Part shown: piece by piece, positions 1-11,000 of the stretch
Layout of the letters: each line of letters starts with the position of its first letter
Numbering within the stretch: the stretch's first letter is position 1
From: an uncultured Porphyromonadaceae bacterium
Lineage (GTDB): Bacteria; Bacteroidota; Bacteroidia; Bacteroidales; Muribaculaceae
Direction of reading: 5' to 3'
DNA length: 64,000 bases
Assembly (NCBI GenBank): GCA_947175645.1
Contig: CAMWNP010000009.1
Location: 36,120-100,119 of the forward strand
The notes under the pieces: generated by a model
What the model saw: the letters and a program-made list of their open reading frames with translations, nothing else
What the model was told of the DNA's origin: nothing
Databases searched by the model: none
Made by a program: the position numbers and the translations under genes

Positions 1-142
1 CAATTCACCCGCAGTGAGAAACTGGGGGGTTCTTGAAAACTGGAAAAGCACCGCTTCCATTTGCTGATCTTAACTTTTAATTGATCAGAGTCATCTTTGA
101 TGACGACTTCTATTTTCACAATTCATTTACAATAATTCCACA

Positions 143-1456
143 ATGAACAATCCACGATTGCTCGCCATGCTGCTCTGTGCCGCATTGGCGGTAAGCGGTG
201 CAACATCTGCGGGTCAGACTGTAATGACTCTTGAAGATATTTTCCTCAGCGCGGAAACAAACAGCAGTTCTCTAAAGATACTTTACACCGGTCAGATTGA
301 GGCGGAAAAAGAAATAAGCATCGCAAAAAACGGACGTCTGCCTGACATCTCCACATCCCTCTCCGTAGGCTACATCGGCGACGGATTCACAACAAAACGT
401 AATTTCTCTGACTATCAGATTGCAGAAATTCCTCATCTGTCAACCGGAGTCTCAATCAACCTGACTCAACCTGTCTATACCGGTGGTGCAGTATCCTCAG
501 CCATTGAGATGGCATCACTAAAGTCAACCGCCGCCAGACTCTCCACAGATCTCAGGCGTAACTCCCTTCGCTTTGAACTTACAGGATATTATCTTGATAT
601 TTTCAAATGCCGGAACCTGCGGAACGTTCTGAACGCAAACATCCAGTCGGCAAAACTTATTCTTGATGAGATGCGTGCGCGTCACCAACAGGGGACTGTG
701 TTACTCAACGACATAACACGATATGAACTGCTTCTGGCAAATCTTGAGTTGCAACTGACCAAACTGAATAACACACTGAAAATACTGAACGACAACCTTG
801 TCACCATAGCAGGATTGCCTGAGCACACCATTGTCATTCCTGACACCATGCTCCTTGAAAAGTCACTTCCCGTTAATGGTGAAGATTGGTGGCAGGCGGA
901 AGCAATGGTTCATTCTCCATCATTACAACTTGCAAGAAACGGTATAGAAATCAGCCGGAAAGCGGAATCGCTCGTACGATCCGAACGCCTTCCGAAAATC
1001 GGTATCCAGGCCGGGTGGACCATGGATGGCCCAATCCTGGTTGAGATACCTCCAATCAACCGAAATCTCAGTTACTGGTGGGTTGGAGTTGGAGTGACAT
1101 ATAATCTGTCATCTCTTTACAAGTCAAACAAATCACTCTCGAAAAGCAGGATAGCCACACTCAAGGCAACTGAGCAGGCAGCGGATATCAGAGAGCATAT
1201 TGAACTTGGAGTGCGTGCTGACCACGTGAAATATCTTGAGGCTTACGAAGAACTTCTGACGCTTGAAAAAAGCGTTGTGTTAGCCGAGCAGAACTATAAT
1301 GTCACTGCAACACGCTATAACGCCGACATGGCCCTGATAACTGACATACTCGATGCCGCAAATGCCCGCCTTGACGCTGAACAGCAACTTGTCAACGCAC
1401 GCATAAACATCATCTATTACTACCATAAACTTCTTTTCACTTCAGGCAAGATTTAA
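143..1456 (+). CDS. TolC-family outer membrane efflux protein
   Basis: A 437-residue outer-membrane factor that would form the exit duct of a tripartite efflux pump. The first ~23 residues are a Sec signal peptide (hydrophobic LLAMLLCAALAV core). The rest has the duplicated outer-membrane-efflux layout: long amphipathic helices (around residues 40-60, 165-215 and 345-420) broken by beta-strand segments such as the one near GVSINLTQPVYTGG. Length is normal for the family. It lies 2 bp before an EmrA-like adaptor and then an EmrB-like transporter, so the three form one rightward operon. No good Shine-Dalgarno is visible. Substrate cannot be read from sequence; drugs, fatty acids or bile compounds are all possible. 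Confidence 0.9.
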   Translation: MNNPRLLAMLLCAALAVSGATSAGQTVMTLEDIFLSAETNSSSLKILYTGQIEAEKEISIAKNGRLPDISTSLSVGYIGDGFTTKRNFSDYQIAEIPHLSTGVSINLTQPVYTGGAVSSAIEMASLKSTAARLSTDLRRNSLRFELTGYYLDIFKCRNLRNVLNANIQSAKLILDEMRARHQQGTVLLNDITRYELLLANLELQLTKLNNTLKILNDNLVTIAGLPEHTIVIPDTMLLEKSLPVNGEDWWQAEAMVHSPSLQLARNGIEISRKAESLVRSERLPKIGIQAGWTMDGPILVEIPPINRNLSYWWVGVGVTYNLSSLYKSNKSLSKSRIATLKATEQAADIREHIELGVRADHVKYLEAYEELLTLEKSVVLAEQNYNVTATRYNADMALITDILDAANARLDAEQQLVNARINIIYYYHKLLFTSGKI

Positions 1457-1458
1457 TC

Positions 1459-2490
1459 ATGAAGCATAATATAAAAATCACTCTCTCCTACATCATAACA
1501 ATAATTGTGGTCATAGTCGCCCTAATATGGATTGTACCCAAGTTTTATCAATTCGGAAACGTTGAATTCACTGACAACGCTCAGGTGAAACAACAGATTG
1601 TTCCCGTAAACAGCCGTGTTCAGGGCTACATAAAGGAGATACGTTTCACTGACTTCCAGCCGGTGAAGAAAGGCGACACACTCGTTATTATTGATGATGC
1701 AGATATGCATCTGAACGTGGCACGCGCACGTGCTGACTACGCCAACGCCTTGGCCGGACGAAGTGTCGCAAACAGTTCCGTGAAGTCTGCCTCAGCAAAT
1801 GTTGCAGTCAGCGAAGCCTCCATAGCAGAGGCCGGAGTCCTTATGAACAATGCTGAAAAAGAACTTGAACGTTATGCTCAACTCCTTGACAAAAACGCTG
1901 TTACTAAACAGCAGTACGACAATATCAAAACTGACTATGAAGCAAAGAAGGCCCGGTATGAAATGCTTGCCCGTCAGCGTAATGCCTCAACATCAGTAGT
2001 AGACGTAAACATGCAGCGCATCAGTCAGTCCGAGGCTGGTATTGAACTTTCAAAGGCTCTGCTTGAAACTGCCGAACTTAATTTAAGTTACACTGTCATC
2101 ACCGCTCCAACTGACGGAGTCACATCTCGCAAGGAAATCCAGTTAGGCCAACTTGTTCAGCCCGGACAGACCCTGCTTGATCTGGTTGACAACACTGATG
2201 TCTGGGTCACTGCAAACTATAAGGAAACCCAACTCAAACATATCAGCCCCGGATCTGAGGTGGAGATAGAAGTGGATGCAATTCCTGACGTTACTTTCAA
2301 GGGTGTGGTGGAATCTATTTCTACCGCTACGGGTGCCGCACTTTCAGTTCTTCCTCAGGACAATTCTGCCGGAAACTTTGTCAAGGTACGTCAGCGTGTA
2401 CCCGTCAGGATCAGATTCACCGATAATTCCGCGGAGAATATGGCTCTTCTTCGTGCCGGCATGAATGTGGAATGTAAAATAAAATACTGA
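1459..2490 (+). CDS. HlyD/EmrA-family membrane fusion protein
   Basis: A 343-residue periplasmic adaptor linking the inner-membrane transporter to the TolC-like channel. It has a single N-terminal membrane anchor (residues ~8-28), a lipoyl-like half (VNSRVQGYIKEI), a long alpha-hairpin (~70-205), the second lipoyl half (TVITAPTDGVTSRKEIQLGQ) and a beta-barrel ending in the EmrA-typical stretch KVRQRVPVRIRF. The start follows the TolC-like stop by 2 bp and the stop is 1 bp before the next start, indicating translational coupling. The pairing with a DHA2 transporter, not an RND or ABC protein, makes it EmrA-like. Confidence 0.92.
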   Translation: MKHNIKITLSYIITIIVVIVALIWIVPKFYQFGNVEFTDNAQVKQQIVPVNSRVQGYIKEIRFTDFQPVKKGDTLVIIDDADMHLNVARARADYANALAGRSVANSSVKSASANVAVSEASIAEAGVLMNNAEKELERYAQLLDKNAVTKQQYDNIKTDYEAKKARYEMLARQRNASTSVVDVNMQRISQSEAGIELSKALLETAELNLSYTVITAPTDGVTSRKEIQLGQLVQPGQTLLDLVDNTDVWVTANYKETQLKHISPGSEVEIEVDAIPDVTFKGVVESISTATGAALSVLPQDNSAGNFVKVRQRVPVRIRFTDNSAENMALLRAGMNVECKIKY

Positions 2491-2491
2491 A

Positions 2492-4096
2492 ATGTCTGAC
2501 TGGAATAAACCACAGGGACCTTTCGACATCCCGGATGTGCCTGACTTCATACCCCGCAGACTGAAGCCGTGGCTGTTCATCTTTTTCGTCCTGGTCATCC
2601 AGTTCAGCGGTGGTCTGTATCTTGCCGCGGTAACGGACATGGTGGGCACCAAGGCTCTGATGCAGGAGGATATACTCATGGCGGGATACGCGTCACTGAT
2701 AGGAATGAGCATCAACTTCGCTGTGATGTTCCGGTTCAAGTTCAGGTTCTCCAACCGTATCCAACTTCTTGCCACCGGACTGGTTCTGCTGACCGCAACA
2801 ATAATCTGCTCATTCACGGAAAGCGTACCCGTACTGGTGGTGACATGCTTCATTGCCGGATGGTTCAGGATGCAGGGGACTCTGGCATGTAATTCCACCA
2901 TTCAGTTATGGCTAACCCCCGTCCGTGACATGGCGGTATTCTTCTGCTACGTCTACCTGTTGGTCGACGGCGTGATCCAGTTATCCGGACTTACATCAAT
3001 TTACATCGCGTTCTATTCCCGGTGGGAGTACATGCACTTACTGATGGGAAGTCTGCTATGCCTTATGATGGTTATGGTTCTTTTTCTGGTCAGACCGGTC
3101 AGAGGGCCAATGTATATTCCACTCAAAGGTATCGACTGGACTGGTGCTTTCCTATGGTCAATATTCTTTATATGCTTCACATTCGTGTGTGTCTACGGAA
3201 ACTTCTATGACTGGTGGGATGCTGTTGAAATCCGTGTGGCAACGGCTATTGGAACGGTCACTCTGCTGATAAACCTGTGGCGGGCATCCTTCCTGGAGAA
3301 TCCTTACATCAGTTTCCAGGCCATGACAAACCGTAATGTGGTGAGGGCAATTATTATATATGTGATATTCTTTACCCTCATGGCAACCGAGCATCTGTTT
3401 GAGCACACCTATGCCGGTACTGTTCTCGGATTTGATGAAACCAACCTGATTGATCTAAACTGGTATGTACTGTGGGGGGTGATTGCAGGAGCAGGATTTA
3501 CCTACGTCACATTCGCCCGGTGCAAGTGGCGCTACAAGACCATGACAGCGATCGGGTTTGCTCTCGCAGTCATCTATCTTGCTTGGTTCTATTTCTTTAT
3601 TGACTATGGAATTGAGAAAGAGCAACTGTTTTTACCGCTTTTCATCCGTGGGGCAGCATCGGTAATCATTTCCATAGTATACCTCACCTCCATAGTTCAA
3701 AGCGGTCTGCACTTCACCGTATTTCCCCAGGCATTGACAATCAACGGTTTTGCAGGGGCTGTTATGGGCGCTGCTTTCTGTCCGGCCCTACTTGGAGAAT
3801 GGTTCAGACACACTGTGGCACGGAATTCAGCATTGCTTGGATCATCAATAACTGACCTTACTCCTGCTGCAGGGAATCTCCACCTGCCACAACTCTACGG
3901 CATGGTTCAGGTGCAGTCACTGATAGTGTCAATGAAAGAAATCTACGGGTGGCTTCTTATTATCGGTATTATTTCATTGACCGTCATTCTGCTTAGTTAC
4001 GGACCGGTAAGACCGGGTGCATTTTTCCCTTCATGGAAAACCATACGCCATCTCATTGCCGCCGGTATACCGCGGCAACTGAAAGTCAGATCTTAG
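2492..4096 (+). CDS. MFS transporter, DHA2 (EmrB-like) family
   Basis: A 534-residue polytopic inner-membrane protein with about 14 hydrophobic segments, the size and topology of EmrB-type drug:proton antiporters. The N-terminus is cytoplasmic and proline-rich (GPFDIPDVPDFIPRR) and the first membrane helix is at residues ~27-47. As the third gene of the operon it is the probable pump engine. The TAG stop (4094-4096) lies inside the left terminal inverted repeat of the 415-bp element that follows, so the last codons may have been altered by that element. The family is clear but the substrate is unknown; a less usual MFS branch is possible because the classical EmrB motifs are weak. Confidence 0.85.
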   Translation: MSDWNKPQGPFDIPDVPDFIPRRLKPWLFIFFVLVIQFSGGLYLAAVTDMVGTKALMQEDILMAGYASLIGMSINFAVMFRFKFRFSNRIQLLATGLVLLTATIICSFTESVPVLVVTCFIAGWFRMQGTLACNSTIQLWLTPVRDMAVFFCYVYLLVDGVIQLSGLTSIYIAFYSRWEYMHLLMGSLLCLMMVMVLFLVRPVRGPMYIPLKGIDWTGAFLWSIFFICFTFVCVYGNFYDWWDAVEIRVATAIGTVTLLINLWRASFLENPYISFQAMTNRNVVRAIIIYVIFFTLMATEHLFEHTYAGTVLGFDETNLIDLNWYVLWGVIAGAGFTYVTFARCKWRYKTMTAIGFALAVIYLAWFYFFIDYGIEKEQLFLPLFIRGAASVIISIVYLTSIVQSGLHFTVFPQALTINGFAGAVMGAAFCPALLGEWFRHTVARNSALLGSSITDLTPAAGNLHLPQLYGMVQVQSLIVSMKEIYGWLLIIGIISLTVILLSYGPVRPGAFFPSWKTIRHLIAAGIPRQLKVRS

Positions 4097-4507
4097 ACCC
4101 GTTTCCCCAATATTTGTAAATACTGAGGCGGTCAAGCGTTATGCAGATGTGTTCGCGCAGTGAGAGAGCAATGCGGTTGTATTGTGACCGAAACAAGCGA
4201 ACGCAGATGCATGACGATTGTCCGTGCCAATGGTAACTCATGCCACGGATAAGTAAGAATAATAATATGTAAGGATTTATATCCCAATTTATCCTGACAT
4301 GTTATAAATGATTAAAATCATATAACCGAATTTTGGCACTTGTAATTGTGTACTGTGGCAAAAAGTTACCTTACCACCGCATCTCACCGGCGCTTTTTGC
4401 CTTGTTCTTCAGTCACGTAACTACGGCTACGCTCCTTCATCACAAACCAAAAATCTCTCGGCGAAATGCGTCCTCAGCATTAACAAATATTGGGGAACCG
4501 GGTCTTA
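4093..4507. repeat. 415-bp non-coding element with 36-bp terminal inverted repeats (MITE-like)
   Basis: Positions 4093-4128 and 4472-4507 are inverted repeats matching at 32 of 36 positions; both contain the core CCCCAATATTTGT. The interior has no convincing gene: short open frames exist but have no family resemblance or start signals. An internal piece near 4411-4440 (GTCACGTAACTACGG, then CTACGCTCC) resembles one at 59045-59069 (GTCACATACTTAGG, then TATGCTCC), which suggests a repeated intergenic family. No obvious target duplication was found. The left repeat overlaps the stop codon of the transporter gene. It could be a non-autonomous transposable element or a large folded intergenic repeat. 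Confidence 0.6.
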
Positions 4508-4547
4508 ATTATAGATTCCTGACTTGCAATTCTTGATTCATATATCG

Positions 4548-4587
4548 AAAAAAAGAGTGCTGTTCACTATGAACGCACTCTTTTTTA
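4548..4587 (-). terminator. Terminator of pnp
   Basis: A perfect 12-bp stem (AAAAAAGAGTGC with GCACTCTTTTTT) enclosing a smaller GTTC/GAAC hairpin, 18 bp beyond the pnp stop codon on the minus strand. A and T runs on both sides would allow termination in either direction, so it may also stop readthrough from the left. Confidence 0.85.
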
Positions 4588-4605
4588 TATTTGTGAGTTT
4601 ACTTA

Positions 4606-6876
4606 TCAGGCCTGTTCACCTTTGTCCTGACGTGGCTGACGGTCACCGCGTGGTTCACGGTTCTCGCGGCTGCCACCCTCACGGCGAGGTCCGCGGTCGT
4701 TACGGCGGGGTCCGCGGTCACCGCGGTTTTCACGTGGCTGACGCTCACGCTCCACATAGCCTTCAGGTTTGGGCTGAAGGGCACGCATTGACAGGCGATA
4801 TTTACCGGTTTTCTTATCAATTTCAATCAGTTTTACCTGCAGGGTGTCACCTTCCTTGATGCCTGATGCCTCCATGTCGGGGATGCGGTCCCAAGAGATT
4901 TCAGAGATGTGGAGCAGCCCGTCACGATGAGGCATGAATTCCACAAATGCACCGAAGTCAAGGATTGAACGTACGGTTCCGGTGTAGGTTTTTCCTTCTT
5001 CCGGAAGTTCAACGATAGCATTGATCATTGCAACAGCCTTGTCCATTGACTCTTTTGATGTTGCGGCTATTTCAATGTAACCACCCTCATCGACTTCATC
5101 AATAGAAACAGTGGCACCGCTCTCTTCCTGAATACCCTGGATGATTTTTCCGCCCGGACCGATTACAGCACCGATCAGATCCTTGGGAATGGTCATGGTG
5201 ACGATACGGGGAACATGGGGCTTGTAGTCTTCACGGGGAGCAGGAATAGTCTGTTCGATGATATCAAGGATGTGCAGACGTCCGTCACGTGCCTGGTTCA
5301 ATGCACGCTCAAGGATTTCGTATGACAGACCGTCACACTTGATATCCATCTGGGTAGCGGTAATACCCTCACGTGTACCGGTCACCTTGAAGTCCATGTC
5401 GCCCAGATGGTCCTCGTCACCGAGGATATCTGAAAGAACTGCATATTTGGGGCTGTCAGTGTCGGTGATCAATCCCATGGCGATACCGCTCACCGGACGC
5501 TTCATTTTCACACCTGCATCCAGAAGTGCGAGAGAACCGGCACATACGGTTGCCATGGAAGATGAACCGTTTGATTCCAGAATGTCGCTGACAACGCGGC
5601 ATACGTATGGGAAGTCATCGGGGAACATACGCTTGAGGGCGCGGTGTGCGAGGTTACCATGACCGATTTCACGACGGCCTACGCCACGAACCGGTTTAGC
5701 CTCACCTGTTGAGAAGGGGGGGAAGTTGTAGTGGAGGAGGAAACGTTCCCTACCCTGATTCAGAACGTCATCGAGAATCTTCTCGTCAAGTTTGGTTCCG
5801 AGGGTAACCGTAGAGAGTGACTGAGTCTCACCACGGGTGAAGATTGATGATCCGTGAGGTCCGGGAAGATAATCCACCTCGCACCAGATGGGACGGATTT
5901 CAGTGGTCTTACGACCGTCCAGACGGATACCTTCATCAAGTATGCAGCGGCGTACAGCCTCTTTCTCAACATCGTGGTAGTAACGTTTCACCAGCGGTGT
6001 TTTTTCATCACGTTCCTCTTCGGGAAGAGATTCAATATATTCCTTGCAGATGGCATCGAATGATTCCTGACGCCAGTGTTTGTCGGCAGAACCTGCTTTG
6101 GCAACTGCATACGCTTTGTCGTAGCACTTGTCATGCACATCTTTACGGAGATCTTCATCGTTGGTCTCGTGGCAGTACTCGCGCTTAACGGTGGCACCTA
6201 CAGCCTCGGCAAGTTCCATCTGAGCCTTGCACTGCTCGCGGATCGCTTCGTGAGCAGCCTTCAGGGCAGCCAGGAGTTCTGCTTCTGAAACTTCGTTCAT
6301 CTCACCTTCCACCATCATGATGTTGTCGTAGGTAGCACCAACCATAAGTTCCATGTCGGCCTTTTCGAGTTGCTCAAATGTGGGATTGATGACGAATTTA
6401 CCATCGACACGTGCCACGCGCACCTCTGAAATAGGACCGTTGAAAGGTATGTCGCTCACCGCGAGAGCCGCTGAGGCAGCAAGTCCGGCAAGAGCATCGG
6501 GCATATCCACGCCGTCGCTTGAGTAAAGAGTGATATTTACAAATGTGTCAGCATGGTAGTTGTCCGGAAACAGAGGACGGAGTACTCGGTCAACGAGACG
6601 TGCTGTAAGGATTTCATAGTCGGAAGCACGTCCTTCACGTTTGAGGAAACCTCCGGGGAAGCGACCTGCTGATGAGAATTTTTCTTTGTATTCCACCTGT
6701 AAAGGCATGAAGTCGACACCTTCGCCGGCTTCTTTGGCGGAAACCACGGTTGCAAGAAGCATTGTTCCACCCATTCTGAGTTCTACTGCTCCATCAGCCT
6801 GCTTGGCCAGTTTGCCGGTTTCCAGGGTGATTTCACGCCCGTCAGCAAGAGTGATGGTTTTCTTAATTGGGTTCAT
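4606..6876 (-). CDS. pnp: Polyribonucleotide nucleotidyltransferase (PNPase)
   Basis: A 756-residue PNPase, the phosphorolytic 3'-5' exoribonuclease that degrades mRNA to nucleoside diphosphates. Domains in order: first RNase PH core (~10-150, including [11 protein letters not shown]), alpha-helical linker (~240-310), second RNase PH core (~315-545, including GRRTTEIR-like and [13 protein letters not shown]), KH domain with the GPGG loop (~565-625) and S1 domain (~635-705, [10 protein letters not shown]). The C-terminal ~45 residues are an Arg/Gly/Asn-rich tail (blocks of [10 protein letters not shown] and [10 protein letters not shown] type) that probably adds RNA binding; this RGG-like tail is longer than in Escherichia coli. 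A TATCTTTG promoter box lies 38 bp upstream. Monocistronic. Confidence 0.97.
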   Translation of the reverse strand: MNPIKKTITLADGREITLETGKLAKQADGAVELRMGGTMLLATVVSAKEAGEGVDFMPLQVEYKEKFSSAGRFPGGFLKREGRASDYEILTARLVDRVLRPLFPDNYHADTFVNITLYSSDGVDMPDALAGLAASAALAVSDIPFNGPISEVRVARVDGKFVINPTFEQLEKADMELMVGATYDNIMMVEGEMNEVSEAELLAALKAAHEAIREQCKAQMELAEAVGATVKREYCHETNDEDLRKDVHDKCYDKAYAVAKAGSADKHWRQESFDAICKEYIESLPEEERDEKTPLVKRYYHDVEKEAVRRCILDEGIRLDGRKTTEIRPIWCEVDYLPGPHGSSIFTRGETQSLSTVTLGTKLDEKILDDVLNQGRERFLLHYNFPPFSTGEAKPVRGVGRREIGHGNLAHRALKRMFPDDFPYVCRVVSDILESNGSSSMATVCAGSLALLDAGVKMKRPVSGIAMGLITDTDSPKYAVLSDILGDEDHLGDMDFKVTGTREGITATQMDIKCDGLSYEILERALNQARDGRLHILDIIEQTIPAPREDYKPHVPRIVTMTIPKDLIGAVIGPGGKIIQGIQEESGATVSIDEVDEGGYIEIAATSKESMDKAVAMINAIVELPEEGKTYTGTVRSILDFGAFVEFMPHRDGLLHISEISWDRIPDMEASGIKEGDTLQVKLIEIDKKTGKYRLSMRALQPKPEGYVERERQPRENRGDRGPRRNDRGPRREGGSRENREPRGDRQPRQDKGEQA

Positions 6877-6913
6877 AAATATTCTTTATTGTTTATTTCT
6901 TCATAAATTGTGG

Positions 6914-6921
6914 CAAAGATA
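6914..6921 (-). promoter_or_regulatory. -7 box of the pnp promoter (TATCTTTG)
   Basis: Exact match to the Bacteroidetes TAnnTTTG -7 element, oriented to the left, 38 bp before the pnp start codon. No clear TTG was found at the usual 19-21 bp upstream. Confidence 0.6.
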
Positions 6922-7015
6922 AGAAAAAAATATGGATTACACACCACCTGAATTGCTTAAATTAATTAAAAAACTGAGCAATCTACCGCAATTTCCGCAA
7001 TTTCCGTACCTCTGC

Positions 7016-7519
7016 TCAATAATACAAATTGTAGTAGACAGAATCGGAGCCATTGACAAGGAGAATGTCAGTGGAATTTTCGAACTTGCTCACGGTGTAA
7101 CCCTTGTTAATCTTATCCACAAACTCCTTACGGAGGCTCTCATCTTCCAGATCAATCTGATACGTGGTGTAATGACCATCATAAAGTTTCAACATAATCC
7201 CTCCGGGCATCTTATGCTCTATCCGTGCCGCGGCCCTCACCGGGGTAATGTGTTCATTCTTTATCTTAAGGAGAGTCTCCCTCTCCATTTCAATATTACC
7301 CTGAAATGCTACAAAAGCAAGAATTAGGACAAACCAAATTAAGAATCTTTTGGAACGTAAAAACATATCATTCATCTTGGAAAAATCATCTTTTATTTCA
7401 GATAACTTATCCTCATCTTCAAAGAAATCGGTGTATTTGCCAATGACAAATATCAATGTTATTATCGGCACGAATATCACTAAAACGTATGTGAGTATTT
7501 CTATTTCAAATGTCCTCAT
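7016..7519 (-). CDS. Small membrane protein, paralogue of the adjacent upstream gene
   Basis: A 167-residue protein of no recognised family. It has two membrane helices (~9-28 and ~59-75) and a C-terminal soluble domain (~85-165). That domain resembles the matching part of the upstream gene at 7506-7985: both contain a GI-x-KL core, a Tyr, then GY/GAQ-x-SK-x-NS-x-D and a short strand. The two genes overlap by 14 bp and follow the RHS gene on the same strand, so they probably belong to its operon. A role as immunity or accessory proteins for the RHS C-terminus is only inference from position. Confidence 0.7.
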   Translation of the reverse strand: MRTFEIEILTYVLVIFVPIITLIFVIGKYTDFFEDEDKLSEIKDDFSKMNDMFLRSKRFLIWFVLILAFVAFQGNIEMERETLLKIKNEHITPVRAAARIEHKMPGGIMLKLYDGHYTTYQIDLEDESLRKEFVDKINKGYTVSKFENSTDILLVNGSDSVYYNLYY

Positions 7520-7985
7520 AGTTTCTGACTCCTATATGTGATGTTTTGATAGGTATACAAGTGGTATCATTTTCAGTGAATAAGAAGAAGTCGGAAGAAT
7601 TCGCCCGTTTACTTATTTGAGCACCCTCATCAAGTAACTGTGTCATAAGCACTTGGTCTTCAACGCGTGTTTTGTATTTCCGGCCATTTTCAAGTTTAAT
7701 AGTTATCCCCCATGGATAAAATTTATTCACTTCTGCAGTTGCTTTGGTGGGAGGAATATGAACAGGTTTCAGATTGTCAAGAGATTTGGAAGAAATAGAC
7801 ATGACAATGAAAACAACATAAGGGGTAACCATCAACACAGTGATTGCTGATAGCAATAATTCAATGAAACGCTTAGCATTCATTTTCCCTTTTAATAGAG
7901 ACACCCCTATGCCAATAAAAATTATCAAAAAAGGCAAAGCTAAGAAAAGTTCACCTAAAAGACTCAAATGTAATTCAATATGCAT
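7506..7985 (-). CDS. Small membrane protein downstream of the RHS gene
   Basis: A 159-residue protein with two hydrophobic helices (~10-30 and ~40-65) followed by a soluble domain of ~85 residues containing YPWGITIKLENGRKYKT and SKRANSSDFFLF. It is a diverged paralogue of the next gene. It starts 35 bp after the RHS stop codon and overlaps the next gene by 14 bp. The prophage now separates both genes from the promoter of the RHS operon, so their present expression is doubtful. No function is recognised. Confidence 0.7.
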   Translation of the reverse strand: MHIELHLSLLGELFLALPFLIIFIGIGVSLLKGKMNAKRFIELLLSAITVLMVTPYVVFIVMSISSKSLDNLKPVHIPPTKATAEVNKFYPWGITIKLENGRKYKTRVEDQVLMTQLLDEGAQISKRANSSDFFLFTENDTTCIPIKTSHIGVRNYEDI

Positions 7986-8020
7986 ATATCTAATTAAAAA
8001 AAAATAATTTCAAAAAAATA

Positions 8021-11000
8021 TTAAGGAACCCGTTTGGCAGAGATACTGACTGGTATTCCTTTTGCTAAACCTACAGTTTCTGTTTTCATCGTTCCGTTGA
8101 AATCATTACAAATATCAACTCCCATGCTCCCACATCCTAAACCTCCACTATAACCATATTGTGGTAAGGGGTGTTTTCCATATCCTAATTGCTCCCATCT
8201 GATATCCCCTACATCTCCGATAAAATTTGATTCTGATTTAAAAATCTGAGCACCAAATTCTAGACCAATTTTCTGATTTATTTTAGTATAATTCAATTTC
8301 CACTCCGGCGATAAGGATGCGTGCGGACCCCTAAGAATCCATGAAATTTGTACCCCTCCAGATAATCCTAGTCCACTAATATATGCAGATACATCTATTC
8401 CATAAGTAATTGCGTCAGGAATAAACAACCTTGTTAATGGTTGATCAAACATACGTCGCAAATAACTTCGATTATCACGTACACAATATGCGCCTGAGAA
8501 TACTCCACCCGGAGTTTCTGAATCAAAATTTTCATATCTTGCGTAGAATATCTTCTTGGTTCTTTGAATCACGATCCATAATCCCTCCTCAAACCTAATT
8601 GTATAGTCGCCAGCAATATGTTCATCCGCCCATTCCATTGCTTCAAATGGAGAACAGAACAAGCCAAAATGGTCAGTATATCTTATTGGATTCCCAAAGC
8701 AGAAATTATATGGAGAATGCCATGGGATAGATTCACACAACGGGTCTATTTTATCAAATCGCAGGATAGTTGAAATAAGACGACGCGCATGAAAGTCATA
8801 CTGATTCTGACCGTAAGCATGCAGTCGTTCGTTATCTGAATATGTGAAAGGATGAGATGATTCACTCCAAGGCTCACCGTTGGGGTAGTAGTCGATCTGC
8901 TCTATCAATTTTCCATCGTCATCCACTACTGCTATATTGTTCCCCAGATGGTCTGTTATATAATGGTAGAACTTTTTATCTGAGTAATTGAAATAGCCCC
9001 CCGGAACACGCTCTATCTGAAGATAGCCATTGGCATAGATATGTCCGGCACCGGTGTAACATCGCCTGTAAATGGTATCTTCATTGTGGATTGTAGCAAG
9101 AAGATTTCCCATACCATCATATTCATCATTGACTGTATTGCCATCATAGAACTCAGTAGTTATCGGAAATCCATTATTGTCATAATCTATATTACGTATC
9201 CTACGGCTTTGATCCTTAGTCAGACGACCCGCTGAATCGTATTCAAGTTTGAAATTTCCGTTTTGACCCACGCCGGTCTGTCCCTCAAAGTCAAGTGCGT
9301 TTGACCTGGCATAAATAGATGTCATGCGGTTACCGGAGTAACTTAGTGTCAGATCATCAAGGTCTCCACAATACACCTTTCCAGCCGATGGTGGATCAAT
9401 TTGCCCTTGACGAATTATTTTCAGAGGATTGCTTCGCTGGTCATAAGTGTACTTTGTTGAGTAATCTCCGGGATAGGCTGAGGTATTGAACTCTGCATCA
9501 GTTAGACGGTTGGAACTGTCATAACGATAGTCATACCTTCCGTTGTTCCACTCCTTGGCTGAAATATTTCCATTAAAGGAGGGATATTTGCCGGATTCGT
9601 AATGCAGTGTCTCAGAAAGCGTTTTACCGAAAATTTCTGTACTGGTATTTTTCAGCCAACCTTGAGGATTGTAAGTATATGAACGGGAAGCACCACCTCC
9701 ATGGGCGGAGGATTCTAACTGTCCTAAAGAATTGTAAGTGGCGGTAAATGAAGTCGAGTATTCTTTACGGAGAAGTTCCTCCTTCGGTGGTGGAAGAATG
9801 AGACCCTTTTGAAGTAAACCGGGATCAACCACTCGGAGCCTACTAAAACTTTTGGTAATTGCCGTTTTAACAGTGCGACCAAGGTTATCGTAAGTATAAC
9901 GCACTATAGTTACTCCGGCGTCTTCATCCTGCGGCTCATGAATGGATGTCGCCAATAGACCGGAGTAATTATAGGTGTTAGTGGTGCGTCCGCTATTATA
10001 ACCCGTGGCATAACGTTGAATAATTCGCGCATTAGTGTCATAATAGTAAACCTCATAGCCTTTACCTGTAAATACTCCTGAGAGAAGCCCATGCGCACTA
10101 CCATTAATAATCAACGGGGCTGAGATAAAAGAAGGAGGCTGTTTAAGATTAAAGTTTTCAGAGAGCTCACATGAGTTTACAAAATCATAGTTATCATAAT
10201 AAGAAGCATTCACGATCTCCGGATTTTTATCAGGCAGTCCGGACAGAGTATAACCAGCCAACGGTCCACCGTCAAGTGATGCATGATTCATTTGAGATGC
10301 AAACTGCTCTACTTGCTCACGGGTAACGGAGCAGTCAAGGGTCAACACGATACGTCCAAGATGATCATATCCAAAAATACGCCACTGACCCTCAGCAAGG
10401 TCAGCACTCTGGACAGCGACTATACGGTCGGCATCATCATAAATATAATATTCTTCCCTCACTCCTGGAAGTTTCTTTGCTACCATGCGTCCTCGTTTGT
10501 CGTAGTCATACCAATAAGCCAACTGTTGCATTTCTTCATCTCTGCGGTTATGCGTGCCGGAGAGTCCGGGAGGAAGGATGTAAGAAATTTGTCCAAATTC
10601 ATTGTACACATAGTAAGTGGAGGCAGGATTTTGAAAACATAAAGTCAGTCCGCGTAAGTCAGTGTAAGTTACTGCCGAGTGTCCATCTTCATCCGTTTTT
10701 GTCTGAGTGAGTAAAGCACCGGCAGGATAATTGCCGGTTTGTGTTACTCCGTTAGAAGTGGCTACGTAACGTCGGATAGTATTACTTGAAGTATTGATAT
10801 TGGAAGAAAAATCTTGACTATAGGAGTTATCCAATGTAGCGAAACGAAAAATGCTTGCTTTTCCGGTTTGCCATTCCTCACTCGGTCTGATTATTTTTTC
10901 CAGGACATTTCGTTGCGATCCCTCATATAGCAAAGTTTGAAATGGGTATTGATCACCATATTGCTCCAATGCAGCCGAGGGTATATCAAATTTTGTCATA

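Noticed and set aside
2344-2901. 185-residue open frame on the minus strand over the EmrA/EmrB genes
   Set aside because: Lies fully antisense to two certain genes and has no family resemblance or start signals.
4333-4859. Short open frames inside the 415-bp element and the pnp 3' end
   Set aside because: Compositions reflect folded repeat DNA or the antisense of pnp; no motif or promoter fits.
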